Shown: positions 1-6,297, numbered from the stretch's first letter. The stretch is 22,620 nucleotides of DNA from an uncultured Anaerobutyricum sp. (GCF_934307085.1 NZ_CAKRCF010000046.1:1-22620); one strand, 5' to 3'. Translations and numbers: made by a program. The notes: generated by a model from the sequence alone, not told the origin.

Positions 1-1505
1 ATGTCTACCTGAAGCTGTGGCAGGAGGTTCATATCAATCTTAACACCACGATACTGTCCAGTTTTTCCTTTCTGTGTTCCACATCCCATTACATGGGATA
101 CGGTCATACCGGTTACACCAATCTGGCTCATGGCATCTTTCAGAATGGCAAAGCGGTCTTCTTTACACATAATTGTAAGTTTTGTATAACGTCCGCCAGC
201 TTCTTTTGCACCACCGATGACTGGAGCAAGTTTCTTGTCTCTTAAGTCTGTTACATCGATTGTTTCTGTTGTTACACCGCCCATTGTTGTTGCGGAAATT
301 GGAAGGAAGTCTGCGTATGCAGATGCAAGATCATGTTCTGCGATATCAAGACCCATAATTTCTTCTTCTGCGCTGACACGAAGTCCTATTGTATGTTTAA
401 GAATTGTAAATACGATTGTCATTGCGACTGCTGTGTATGCTGCGATACATACAACTCCGAGTACCTGTACTCCAAGCTGGTGGAATCCGCCACCATAGAA
501 TACACCATTGTTATAATCGAAAAGTCCGACTGCTACTGTACCCCAGAGACCATTACATCCATGAACAGCTACGGCACCTACCGGGTCATCAATTTTTAAT
601 TTCTGGTCAATAAATTCTACAGCTATTACTACAAGGATACCATCAACAAGTCCGATAATCGTTGCACCAACGGCATCTACATTCGCACATCCGGCTGTGA
701 TACCTACAAGACCTGCTAAAGAAGCATTCAGACACATGGAAACATCAGGTGCTCCATTTCTGATCCAAGTAAACATCATACAGACAAAAGTTGCTACTGC
801 CGGTGCGATAGTTGTTGTTCCAAGAATCTGTGCTAACTGTGTAGGATCAGATGCTGCTGCACCGTTGAATCCATACCATGCAAACCATAAGATAAAGCAT
901 CCAAGTGCGCCAAGTGTAAGAGAATGTCCCGGAAATGCATTTACAACAGTTTTTCCGTCTTTTCCTTTTGTATATTTACCAATACGAGGTCCAAGCATTG
1001 CGGCACCGATAACAGAAGCAATACCACCGACCATATGAATTACAGAAGAACCTGCAAAATCAACATATCCTAATTTTGCGAGCCATCCTGCACTGTTCCA
1101 TACCCATCCAGCTTCAATCGGGTATACGATTGCACTGATAACTGCGGAATAAATACAATATGTAGAGAACTTTGTTCTTTCTGCCATTGCTCCGGAAACG
1201 ATTGTTGCGGCCGTTGCACAAAATACTAACTGGAAGAAGAAATTGGACCAGTCAAAGTTTGCGAAGTCTGTGAACATCTGATATTCCGGTCTTCCGATCA
1301 GTCCAAAGAAATAATTTTCACTGTTCATAATACCGTAACCAAGAACGAAGAATACGACTGTTCCAATACAGAAGTCCATTAAATTCTTCATAATAATGTT
1401 TCCGGCATTTTTCGCTCTGGTGAAACCTGTTTCCACCATTGCAAAACCACACTGCATAAAAAATACTAATACTGCACCCAAAAGGTACCAAACACTCATA
1501 TCCAT
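1..1505 (-). CDS. amt: Ammonium transporter fused to a PII signalling domain (partial, C-terminus off the left edge)
   Basis: The reading frame is open from the ATG at 1505 to the window edge (501 codons, no stop reached). The first ~420 residues are a multi-pass Amt/Mep/Rh ammonium channel starting MDMSVWYLLGAVLVFFMQCG. The two conserved pore-histidine regions are visible (HMVGG near residue 153 and AVHGCNGLWG near 310), as is the typical Amt end GLDIAEHDLASAY. A short linker leads to a PII (GlnB/GlnK) domain from about residue 438 (YTKLTIMCKEDRF, then the T-loop end GQYRGVKID). PII proteins normally bind Amt and close the channel according to ATP/ADP and 2-oxoglutarate, so the fusion places sensor and channel in one chain. 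The T-loop tyrosine that is uridylylated in proteobacteria is replaced by Ile (YRGVKI rather than YRGAEY), consistent with control by ligand only. AGGAG lies 9 bases upstream of the chosen start. The family call is secure; the exact end is not visible. Confidence 0.95.
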   Translation of the reverse strand, partial: MDMSVWYLLGAVLVFFMQCGFAMVETGFTRAKNAGNIIMKNLMDFCIGTVVFFVLGYGIMNSENYFFGLIGRPEYQMFTDFANFDWSNFFFQLVFCATAATIVSGAMAERTKFSTYCIYSAVISAIVYPIEAGWVWNSAGWLAKLGYVDFAGSSVIHMVGGIASVIGAAMLGPRIGKYTKGKDGKTVVNAFPGHSLTLGALGCFILWFAWYGFNGAAASDPTQLAQILGTTTIAPAVATFVCMMFTWIRNGAPDVSMCLNASLAGLVGITAGCANVDAVGATIIGLVDGILVVIAVEFIDQKLKIDDPVGAVAVHGCNGLWGTVAVGLFDYNNGVFYGGGFHQLGVQVLGVVCIAAYTAVAMTIVFTILKHTIGLRVSAEEEIMGLDIAEHDLASAYADFLPISATTMGGVTTETIDVTDLRDKKLAPVIGGAKEAGGRYTKLTIMCKEDRFAILKDAMSQIGVTGMTVSHVMGCGTQKGKTGQYRGVKIDMNLLPQLQVD

Positions 1506-1577
1506 ACTTTTCACTCCTAACTTTTTTTGCAGGTCTTTCCTGCTTTTTCAAGAAAATGCTTTCTCACTCGCGAAGTG

Positions 1578-1609
1578 TTTTTATTTTATAAATTTTTATA
1601 AAATAAAAA
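1578..1609. repeat. Perfect 14-base A/T-only inverted repeat upstream of amt
   Basis: Arms 1578-1591 and 1596-1609 are exact reverse complements made only of A and T, around a 4-base ATTT centre. The repeat overlaps the U-run of the leader hairpin and lies about 73 bases from the amt start. It may be a protein-binding site, a promoter up-element, or part of a mutually exclusive fold with the neighbouring hairpin. Function is not known. Confidence 0.5.
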
Positions 1610-1641
1610 ATGGACGCCAAAACGATTATGTTTCAGCGCCC
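1602..1641 (-). terminator. Hairpin plus U-run in the amt leader (attenuator, or terminator of the upstream gene)
   Basis: On the minus strand a 12-pair stem (arms 1641-1630 and 1623-1612, some G-U pairs, 6-base loop) is followed directly by a T-rich run (1611-1602). It has the form of an intrinsic terminator. It lies about 107 bases upstream of the amt start and about 200 bases after the stop of the preceding methyltransferase gene. It could end that transcript, or attenuate amt if the amt promoter lies further upstream. A weak candidate promoter upstream of it is TTGACT at 1687-1682 with a TG-AAAAAT element 17 bases later. Confidence 0.6.
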
Positions 1642-1844
1642 TTGCTTTTCATGCATTTATTTTTGCATTTTTCGGCTTGTAAGTCAATGTCAGTTTTGAC
1701 TTAACTTTTTTAGTTCTTTGGGTGAAATTTTATTATATTGTGACAGTGAAATTTTACGATAACACATAGTGCTTAATTATTTTAAGTCTTATGGCATTTT
1801 TACTTATTTTTTTAAAAAGCTCATGAAACTGATTATACAACTTC

Positions 1845-3398
1845 TCACTTTCTCCATCCTGCCGGATATTTATTTTTTAAATTATTGTTTACAAGTTTTC
1901 CAAACCCCAGCGGATATCCTGCTGCCATAACCAACTGCCAGCCTTTTCGTTTCTTTTCACCGGCAATCAAGTCGCTTACATCGAGAGTTTCTCCGCGAAG
2001 ATAACGTGACAGGCGTTCATCATCTGCCGGAAAATCAAGTACTTGGTCAAAATCCTGTGCACGGAGTGCGAGTGCAAATGGCTGGGATGGTTCAAATCTT
2101 TTCTTTTTAAATTCGCCCATGAAAAGACCATTTCTCAGGAAATGTAAGCCCCGTCCATCATACCCGGGTTCTGGAAGATAGTAAAGATTATCGCCTCGCA
2201 CATCAATTCTGCCCACATCATAAGCAAGGTTTACATGGGAGAAGAAGTCTTCTGCGGCTGCTTTTTGCTCTTTGCTTAAACTTTTACATTTTTCCCACCA
2301 AACGGAACTCAGTGTTTCTGTTTGCTGTTTCTTTTTAGCTTTTTTTGATTTTTTAGAAGCTTTTTTACCTGATTGCTGGCTTATTTCGCTTATTCCTAAA
2401 TCTCCACTATTTTCTGTCTGAAGATAGTTTATATTCTGCATAATGACAGCCTGTCCGTCCTGTTCTACTTCTGGCTCAATTCCATTTTTTTTATGAAGAA
2501 GTGCCATAAAATGCCCTTCACCAGACATTTTATGCGGCCAGATTCTACGGCATAATTTACAGCTTTCGTCAAATACTTCGTCCCTGTAGGATATAAGTCC
2601 TTCTGCAAATCCTTCATAATCTTCCATTGGAACAACTTCCATATCCGGACGTTCCTTTAAAAGATGTGTGATTGTCTTTTCATTTTCCAAAGGGGAAAAT
2701 GTACAGGTGGAATAAAACATCATGCCGCCGGGAAGTAGCATATCTGCTGCCTGCACGATGATTTCCCGCTGTAGTTTTGAAAAGTATTCCGGTCCTTTTT
2801 CCTGCCAGGAATCTACAACTGCTGGATTTTTTCGGAACATCCCCTCTCCAGAGCAAGGAGCATCCACCATAATCTTGTGGAAAAATTCTGGAAAACGCTC
2901 CGCAAGTACGTGGGGAGGCTCATTTGTCACAAAACTATTGGAAATACCAAATAATTCGAGATTACGAAGTAACGCCTTTGCCCTCGCCGTATTGATATCA
3001 TTTGCCACTAAAAGTCCTTCACCTTGTAAGGCTGCTCCAAGTTCTGTTGCCTTACCGCCTGGTGCAGCACAAAGGTCAAGAACTCTTTCTCCCGGCTGCA
3101 CTTCAAGCCTTGATGCAGGAGTCATCGCACTCGGTTCCTGCAAATAGTAAAGCCCTGCACTGTAAAAAGGATGTCTTGCTGGAACATCCTCTGCCTCATA
3201 AAAATATCCATTGGAAATCCACGGAACCTTTTTCAAATGAAAAGGAGCAATTCTTTCGAATTCCTCCAAGTTCATTTTTAAAGTATTTACCCGCAGACCG
3301 TACTGTCTCTGTCCGTCAAAACCGGCAAGAAACGCTTCATAATCCTCTCCTAAAATCTCCTTCATGGAGTTGAGGAAAGACTGTGGTAAATCTGCCAT
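1845..3398 (-). CDS. rsmF: 16S rRNA (cytosine-C5) methyltransferase, RsmF/NOL1-NOP2-Sun family
   Basis: This 517-residue protein transfers a methyl group from S-adenosylmethionine to C5 of a cytosine in rRNA. The SAM-binding motif DLCAAPGGKATELG lies near residue 107. The motif IV proline-cysteine is in VDAPCSGEGMFRK (near 179), and the second catalytic cysteine is in YSTCTFSPLENE (near 229). The C-terminal part (FEPSQPFALAL to YPLGFGKL) resembles the RsmF-type RNA-binding tail. A lysine-rich stretch (KKASKKSKKAKKK, about 341-355) links the catalytic and C-terminal parts. I chose the ATG at 3398 because AAGGAG lies 7 bases upstream; a GTG at 3419 in the same frame has no comparable site. The gene stands alone, with a 110-base gap to the upstream CBS gene. 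Family is certain; RsmF rather than RsmB is likely but not proven. Confidence 0.93.
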   Translation of the reverse strand: MADLPQSFLNSMKEILGEDYEAFLAGFDGQRQYGLRVNTLKMNLEEFERIAPFHLKKVPWISNGYFYEAEDVPARHPFYSAGLYYLQEPSAMTPASRLEVQPGERVLDLCAAPGGKATELGAALQGEGLLVANDINTARAKALLRNLELFGISNSFVTNEPPHVLAERFPEFFHKIMVDAPCSGEGMFRKNPAVVDSWQEKGPEYFSKLQREIIVQAADMLLPGGMMFYSTCTFSPLENEKTITHLLKERPDMEVVPMEDYEGFAEGLISYRDEVFDESCKLCRRIWPHKMSGEGHFMALLHKKNGIEPEVEQDGQAVIMQNINYLQTENSGDLGISEISQQSGKKASKKSKKAKKKQQTETLSSVWWEKCKSLSKEQKAAAEDFFSHVNLAYDVGRIDVRGDNLYYLPEPGYDGRGLHFLRNGLFMGEFKKKRFEPSQPFALALRAQDFDQVLDFPADDERLSRYLRGETLDVSDLIAGEKKRKGWQLVMAAGYPLGFGKLVNNNLKNKYPAGWRK

Positions 3399-3444
3399 AA
3401 ATATCTCCTTATTAGTCACTATTACTGTTTTTGTTCTATTATTG

Positions 3445-3513
3445 CTTTAGAGTATGTTTCAAATAAACTTTAGAGCATGTAGATTGCAGGAATGATTTTT
3501 CAAACACACTCTA
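3445..3513. repeat. Dispersed hairpin repeat starting at the CBS gene stop codon
   Basis: TAGAGCATGT (3471-3480) and ACACACTCTA (3504-3513) form an imperfect stem of 8 pairs in 10, and the last three bases are the TAG stop of the CBS gene. A second partial copy gives the direct repeat CTTTAGAGYATGT (3445-3457 and 3468-3480). Read on the minus strand, the element begins AGAGTGTGTTTGAAAAAT. It is nearly identical to AGAGCGTGTTTGAAAAAT just after prs at the right end of the window, so it belongs to a repeat family. Confidence 0.65.
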
Positions 3514-3984
3514 GTGAAATGTCTGTCCTGCTTGCTGTGTATTATGTATATTCTGCTCTACCAAAGCACCTTTTGCTATTGCCTCATTCTTCCGCTTCAA
3601 TAACTCTTTTATAATCTCTTTTCTCGTGATAATGCCGATAAATACGTTACGTCCATCTACGACCGGTACAAAGTTCTGATTAAGGATATGATTATCTAAC
3701 TGTTCAATATCCGCATCAATGCTTACCGGTTTATAATCCCAGCGAAGACGCATAGATTCCACATGAGACTTACGCATCACTTCCATATCCATGTGATATT
3801 CTTCGATGAGATTCCAAAGGAAATCTCCTTCAGAAATCGTTCCGACATAACGTCCCTTTTCATCAATAACCGGTACTGCCTGATAACCATGTTTATGAAT
3901 GACACGTAATGCCTGTGCTACGGTGTCTTCCTGATGTATGTATGTTACTTCACTTTTAGGAATCAGATAAAATGATATATTCAT
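3511..3984 (-). CDS. Two-CBS-domain protein
   Basis: This 157-residue cytoplasmic protein consists almost only of a tandem pair of CBS domains (a Bateman module). The first spans about residues 8-62 (QAVPVIDEKGRYVGTISEGDFL) and the second about 80-132 (NFVPVVDGRNVFIGIITRKEII). Such modules bind adenine nucleotides (AMP, ATP, c-di-AMP, SAM) and act as energy or second-messenger sensors, but no effector domain is attached here. The C-terminal tail is polar and short (to GQTFH). AAGGAG lies about 11 bases upstream of the ATG. Its -10-like TATAAT sits inside a palindrome (4022-4039), which suggests repressor control. Ligand and partner cannot be told from sequence. Confidence 0.9.
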   Translation of the reverse strand: MNISFYLIPKSEVTYIHQEDTVAQALRVIHKHGYQAVPVIDEKGRYVGTISEGDFLWNLIEEYHMDMEVMRKSHVESMRLRWDYKPVSIDADIEQLDNHILNQNFVPVVDGRNVFIGIITRKEIIKELLKRKNEAIAKGALVEQNIHNTQQAGQTFH

Positions 3985-4021
3985 AATAACTCTCTCCTTC
4001 TCACCTTCGATTCGAATTCCG

Positions 4022-4039
4022 TCACGAATTATATCGTGA
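4022..4039. promoter_or_regulatory. Palindrome enclosing the -10 hexamer of the CBS gene
   Basis: TCACGA-ATTATA-TCGTGA is a perfect 6-base inverted repeat. Its 6-base centre, read on the minus strand, is a consensus TATAAT. It lies about 40 bases upstream of the CBS-gene start. The spacing fits a promoter whose -10 is covered by an operator. No good -35 is visible 17 bases upstream, so the promoter may be activator-dependent or the call may be wrong. Confidence 0.45.
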
Positions 4040-4040
4040 A

Positions 4041-4099
4041 TTATGTTATGTACTTCCCCAATAATGATTCTTTCTTAATACATACACATCATAACATAA
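4041..4099. repeat. Perfect 10-base inverted repeat upstream of the CBS gene
   Basis: TTATGTTATG (4041-4050) and CATAACATAA (4090-4099) are exact reverse complements 39 bases apart, each built of a tandem pentamer. They flank the expected -35 region of the CBS-gene promoter, so they may be paired binding sites of a regulator. Chance occurrence in AT-rich DNA is possible. Confidence 0.35.
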
Positions 4100-4191
4100 C
4101 AAAAAGGATTTAGATACCCTTTTCATATAATCTTCATAAATCTGTAATTTCTGTTTTATAAAAGCGTTCTGGAAAAATTAAATGTTCCTAT

Positions 4192-4236
4192 AAAAAGAGA
4201 GGGTATTCCCGAAAAAAAGGGATATCCTCTCTTTTT
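4192..4236 (-). terminator. Intrinsic terminator after the Nudix gene
   Basis: The element begins just after the Nudix stop codon. A stem of about 18 pairs (AGAGAGGATATCCC against GGGAATACCCTCTCT) closes on a T/C-rich loop and is followed by TTTTT on the minus strand. The arms carry A and T runs on both sides, so it could also work on the plus strand. Confidence 0.85.
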
Positions 4237-4237
4237 A

Positions 4238-4828
4238 TTAAAAATGTTTCTCAATATATGGAACCACTACTTTTTCAAATTCCTTATCTCTTGGCCACCA
4301 TCGATCATGTGTTGTCTCTTCGATTGGCTGTCCCCCGATTGTGTAGACAGTTACTTTTTTATCTGGATTTCCAGCAAAGGCAGCAAGTTCTTCGAATTTT
4401 ACTTTTACAACATTACCTGCTCCAGCGAAGTCTTTCTCTGCGTGGTCTGTGACATAAAGATAACTCTGTACAAATGCGTTATCAAAGTATTTATCTTTCT
4501 TAATCTGCTGCTGGATATGTCCGATGTATGTAAGCTGTTCCTTTGCCAGAGAAAGTCCTAACTGTTCTTTGATCTGATGAACCATAGCTTCTTCATGTGT
4601 CTCCTCTGGATCAATATGTCCAGATGTGAGAATATCATACGCTCCATTATAAACGATATCATCGTCTGATCTTTTTTGTAAATAGAACCAAAGCTGGTCA
4701 TCCTTTTTCTCTGCTAACCAGAAATGTACTACCTGATGTAAAAGCCCCTGTGTATGTACTTCTTCGTATGGCGCAACACCAATTACGTTATATAAGCTGT
4801 CATAAATCTTGTAATTTTTTTCTTCCAT
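4238..4828 (-). CDS. Nudix-fold hydrolase-like protein with a degenerate Nudix box
   Basis: This 196-residue protein has the Nudix fold, closest in layout to the isopentenyl-diphosphate-isomerase-like/YfcD subgroup: an N-terminal DSLYNVIGVAPYEEVHTQGLLHQ-like strand region, FYLQKRSDDD, then the box at residues 70-92. The box reads GHIDPEETHEEAMV-HQIKEQLGL. The framework G70, E76 and L90-G91 is kept, but the catalytic REUxEE core has become H84-Q85-I-K-E88-Q89. Of the three core glutamates that bind Mg2+, only E88 remains. Family members usually hydrolyse nucleoside-diphosphate-linked compounds; this copy may be inactive, use other ligands, or act as a binding protein. The upstream sequence CAGGGAGGACATT supports the ATG at 4828. 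It ends in its own terminator and seems to be a single-gene unit. Confidence 0.85.
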   Translation of the reverse strand: MEEKNYKIYDSLYNVIGVAPYEEVHTQGLLHQVVHFWLAEKKDDQLWFYLQKRSDDDIVYNGAYDILTSGHIDPEETHEEAMVHQIKEQLGLSLAKEQLTYIGHIQQQIKKDKYFDNAFVQSYLYVTDHAEKDFAGAGNVVKVKFEELAAFAGNPDKKVTVYTIGGQPIEETTHDRWWPRDKEFEKVVVPYIEKHF

Positions 4829-4991
4829 AATGTCCTCCCTGCATGTATGCGTTTATGCTAGTGTGCCGACAATCGGTACGCTAAGTATTTTCCTCCCCCT
4901 ATTGTATCTCATTTTGGAGAAAATACCAGAGTTTTTTTAATTACTATTTAATTCATTAAGAACAGACGCCTGGGAAGAATTTTTGTGGGGG

Positions 4992-5030
4992 ATATCTTTT
5001 ATCCTCTTACAGCAAGGAGATAAAAGATAT
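4992..5030. repeat. Perfect 12-base inverted repeat
   Basis: ATATCTTTTATC (4992-5003) and GATAAAAGATAT (5019-5030) pair perfectly around a 15-base centre. The right arm is followed immediately by AGGAG and a 12-codon frame at 5042. It could be an operator or a leader hairpin. Function is unknown. Confidence 0.5.
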
Positions 5031-5041
5031 AGGAGATAGAA

Positions 5042-5080
5042 ATGTTGCAAAAAATCAAAATTTCTGGTTTGATTTTTTAG
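5042..5080 (+). CDS. Possible 12-residue leader peptide
   Basis: AGGAG (5031-5035) with a 6-base spacer precedes an ATG-started frame encoding MLQKIKISGLIF and a TAG stop. A perfect 11-base inverted repeat (5049-5059 with 5068-5078) that ends in a T-run covers most of this frame, an arrangement seen in translated leaders. The amino acids show no obvious run of a regulatory residue, and such short frames occur by chance. It is offered only because the ribosome binding site is good. Confidence 0.2.
   Translation: MLQKIKISGLIF
5049..5078 (+). terminator. A/T-rich hairpin with T-run, possible weak terminator or attenuator
   Basis: AAAAAATCAAA (5049-5059) pairs exactly with TTTGATTTTTT (5068-5078) around an 8-base loop, with the T-run forming the 3' arm. 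The stem holds only one G-C pair, so it would be weak. It is about 165 bases upstream of the DUF3783 gene, on the same strand. Confidence 0.3.
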
Positions 5081-5245
5081 ATTTATTCACATATAATAAA
5101 CATAAGAATATTTCATTATTCTTTTTCATGGGATGAATTCTGCATGGTTTCAACAGAATGGTAATATAAAAGACACAGAAATCTACTACCTGTTACTTGA
5201 AAAAGCAGATATGATTTTGTCTATGAGAAACGAAAGGATTTATAT

Positions 5246-5638
5246 ATGAAAGAGACCATTTTACTTTATAATTTAGATTCTGCCGCTATCCGAAATAAGA
5301 TTAAGTTTTTATGTATACAAGGTGGTATTCATATTCGAGTTGTGGAAAAGAATCAGTATGATGTACCTATTGGAACGCTGGCTTTTGGAAAAAAAGAAGA
5401 TATGGAACCATATCTTCGCTCTGAGAACTCAGAAGAAAAGCCTTCTTTTAATGACCCGATGCTGGTGTTTGCCGGATTTACCGGACAGAAGCTTGACCAG
5501 TTTTTAAATGCAATGCGTAAGCAGAAAATTCCAAAAATTAATCTGAAGGCGATGCTGACAGAGCATAATGTGAAGTGGGATTCGGTGACTTTGCATGATG
5601 AATTAGCCAGGGAACATGAGGCGGTGAATAAAAAATAG
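5246..5638 (+). CDS. DUF3783 domain-containing protein
   Basis: This 130-residue soluble protein begins MKETILLYNLDSAAIRNKIK. The central segment DPMLVFAGFTGQKLDQFLNAMR and the following IPKINLKAMLTEHNVKWD match the small DUF3783 family of Clostridia, whose biochemical role is not established. There is no signal peptide or membrane segment. AAAGGA lies 8 bases upstream of the ATG. It is the only plus-strand gene of ordinary size in the left 16 kb. A foldback repeat element starts three bases after its stop codon and probably contributes its transcription end. I assign no function. Confidence 0.8.
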   Translation: MKETILLYNLDSAAIRNKIKFLCIQGGIHIRVVEKNQYDVPIGTLAFGKKEDMEPYLRSENSEEKPSFNDPMLVFAGFTGQKLDQFLNAMRKQKIPKINLKAMLTEHNVKWDSVTLHDELAREHEAVNKK

Positions 5639-5641
5639 GAA

Positions 5642-5858
5642 TTTGCCGCAGACAAAGAGACGCCCCGAAGAGAGTCTAACCCCTATATTTGTGGTCTGGG
5701 AGCTACGAGACTATAATAAAATGTTAGAAAAGGTCGGTATGAAAAGTCATTGATTTTGACGACTTTGTGTTTTGTACAACTGAGTCAAAATCAATGACTT
5801 TTCATACCGGCCTTTTCTTAGAAGACAATTCCTCGTAGCGACGAAAATCACAACTATA
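5642..5858. repeat. Foldback element 1 (nested inverted repeats) just after the DUF3783 stop codon
   Basis: The element opens TTTGCCGCAGACAAAG, the same module that starts the elements after the prsA-like gene and after murC. At its core, two 35-base arms (5726-5760 and 5784-5818) pair with a single G-U, around a 23-base loop. Outside these, GCTACGAG (5702-5709) pairs with CTCGTAGC (5832-5839), and CTATATTTGTGG (near 5683) is partly complementary to CCACAACTATAG-like sequence near 5847-5858. The whole unit would fold into one long hairpin. No transposase-sized frame is inside, so it resembles a MITE or a REP/foldback element. It probably also terminates transcription. Confidence 0.75.
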
Positions 5859-5893
5859 GATGATTTGATTCTCGGACTTCGTCTGTCCATTCA

Positions 5894-5931
5894 CTTTCCC
5901 AACAAATTTAGTTGAAAGAATTTGGGGAAAG
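5894..5931. repeat. 13-pair hairpin with a 2-base bulge
   Basis: CTTTCCC (5894-5900) plus CAAATT (5903-5908) pair with AATTTG (5919-5924) plus GGGAAAG (5925-5931). It lies between the foldback element and the toxin-like locus, about 27 bases before the toxin promoter, with TCTCG / CGAGA flanks. It may be a remnant of another foldback copy. Confidence 0.45.
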
Positions 5932-5957
5932 AAACGAGAGAGATACTCACCTAATTA

Positions 5958-5986
5958 TTGCAATTATATTTATTAAATGATAAAAT
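5958..5986 (+). promoter_or_regulatory. Promoter of the toxin-like gene
   Basis: TTGCAA (5958-5963), a 17-base spacer and TAAAAT (5981-5986) with an upstream TG extension (TGATAAAAT) form a good sigma-A promoter. Transcription would begin near 5993, giving a leader of about 155 bases. Confidence 0.7.
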
Positions 5987-6028
5987 TTTTATGGGTGCTA
6001 CCATAACGGTAGGCGGTTAGTCCTTCAG

Positions 6029-6100
6029 CAGAGGGTTGCAGAGTGCCAGTGGCACTCGTTTTGCAACGACCGAAGTGAAACGGAGACCTGTGACCCTCTG
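6029..6100 (+). other. Highly structured leader of the toxin-like mRNA
   Basis: CAGAGGGT (6029-6036) pairs with ACCCTCTG (6093-6100). Inside, GTTGCA (6035-6040) can pair with TGCAAC (6062-6067), and within that GAGTGC (6041-6046) pairs with GCACTC (6052-6057). Upstream, GGCGGTTAGTCC (6012-6023) is complementary (11 of 12 plus a G-U) to GGACTAACCGTC at 6298-6309, so the 5' and 3' ends of the transcript can pair. Such folds commonly block translation of type I toxin mRNAs. Confidence 0.6.
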
Positions 6101-6149
6101 ATTACATAGAAACTCGAAAGGGAATCCCGTGGAAAGGAGGGCTAAGCCA

Positions 6150-6248
6150 ATGAGTATTTTAGATTTTATCGCAGTAGTGAGCTTCGGCTTAACCTGCTTC
6201 AGTATCGGATACACATTCGGTAAGGATAATAATAAAACACAAAAATAA
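6150..6248 (+). CDS. Small hydrophobic peptide, putative type I toxin (32 residues)
   Basis: The ATG at 6150 follows a strong AAAGGAGG (6133-6140) and opens a frame for MSILDFIAVVSFGLTCFSIG followed by YTFGKDNNKTQK and TAA. Residues 3-23 form one likely transmembrane helix and the tail is charged and polar. This is the layout of membrane-acting type I toxins of Firmicutes (TxpA/BsrG/holin-like peptides). A strong upstream promoter, a folded leader, terminators and a convergent promoter for an overlapping antisense RNA complete the picture. The terminator stem overlaps the stop codon. The frame is well supported by the ribosome binding site and context; toxicity is inferred. An alternative is a small membrane regulator peptide. 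Confidence 0.65.
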   Translation: MSILDFIAVVSFGLTCFSIGYTFGKDNNKTQK

Positions 6249-6282
6249 CCGCCCCAGCCTCGCAAACTGAACGGTTATTTTT
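6241..6282. terminator. Bidirectional terminator at the toxin stop codon
   Basis: AAAAATAACCG (6241-6251) and CGGTTATTTTT (6272-6282) form a perfect 11-pair stem with a 20-base loop, with T-runs at both 3' ends. On the minus strand it would end the antisense RNA; on the plus strand it may partly end the toxin mRNA. Confidence 0.7.
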
Positions 6283-6297
6283 AATCAATAGGTATGT

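Larger units (their letters stand above)
4829..5245. other. Intergenic region between divergent Nudix and DUF3783 genes, with several hairpins
   Basis: No long reading frame is present. At 4859-4883 lies an 11-pair hairpin (TAGTGTGCCGA / TCGGTACGCTA with two G-U pairs on the plus strand) without a U-run. A TACAAT hexamer on the minus strand near 4905 could be the Nudix -10. At 4992-5078 two consecutive inverted repeats occur (listed separately). Weak dyads such as ATTCTG / CAGAAT (5137-5142, 5154-5159) lie nearer the DUF3783 gene. I see no convincing promoter pair for that gene. Confidence 0.5.

Noticed and set aside
1318..1551. 77-codon minus-strand frame overlapping the start of amt
   Set aside because: It is a frame-shifted reading of the amt coding sequence; the amt frame has recognisable protein motifs and the proper ribosome binding site.
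1602..1641. ANTAR-protein target in the amt leader
   Set aside because: Only one hairpin with a 6-base loop is clear, and its loop lacks the G at position 4; the two-hairpin signature was not found.
3399..3419. GTG start seven codons upstream for the methyltransferase
   Set aside because: The AAGGAG ribosome binding site lies between that GTG and the ATG at 3398, so the ATG is the start.
5702..5839. CRISPR-like or tandem repeat array
   Set aside because: The repeats are inverted, not regularly spaced direct repeats, and no cas gene is near.
6017..6265. 82-codon minus-strand frame across the toxin-like locus
   Set aside because: It has no ribosome binding site and lies antisense to the structured leader and the small peptide frame. 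Its protein has no recognisable pattern.
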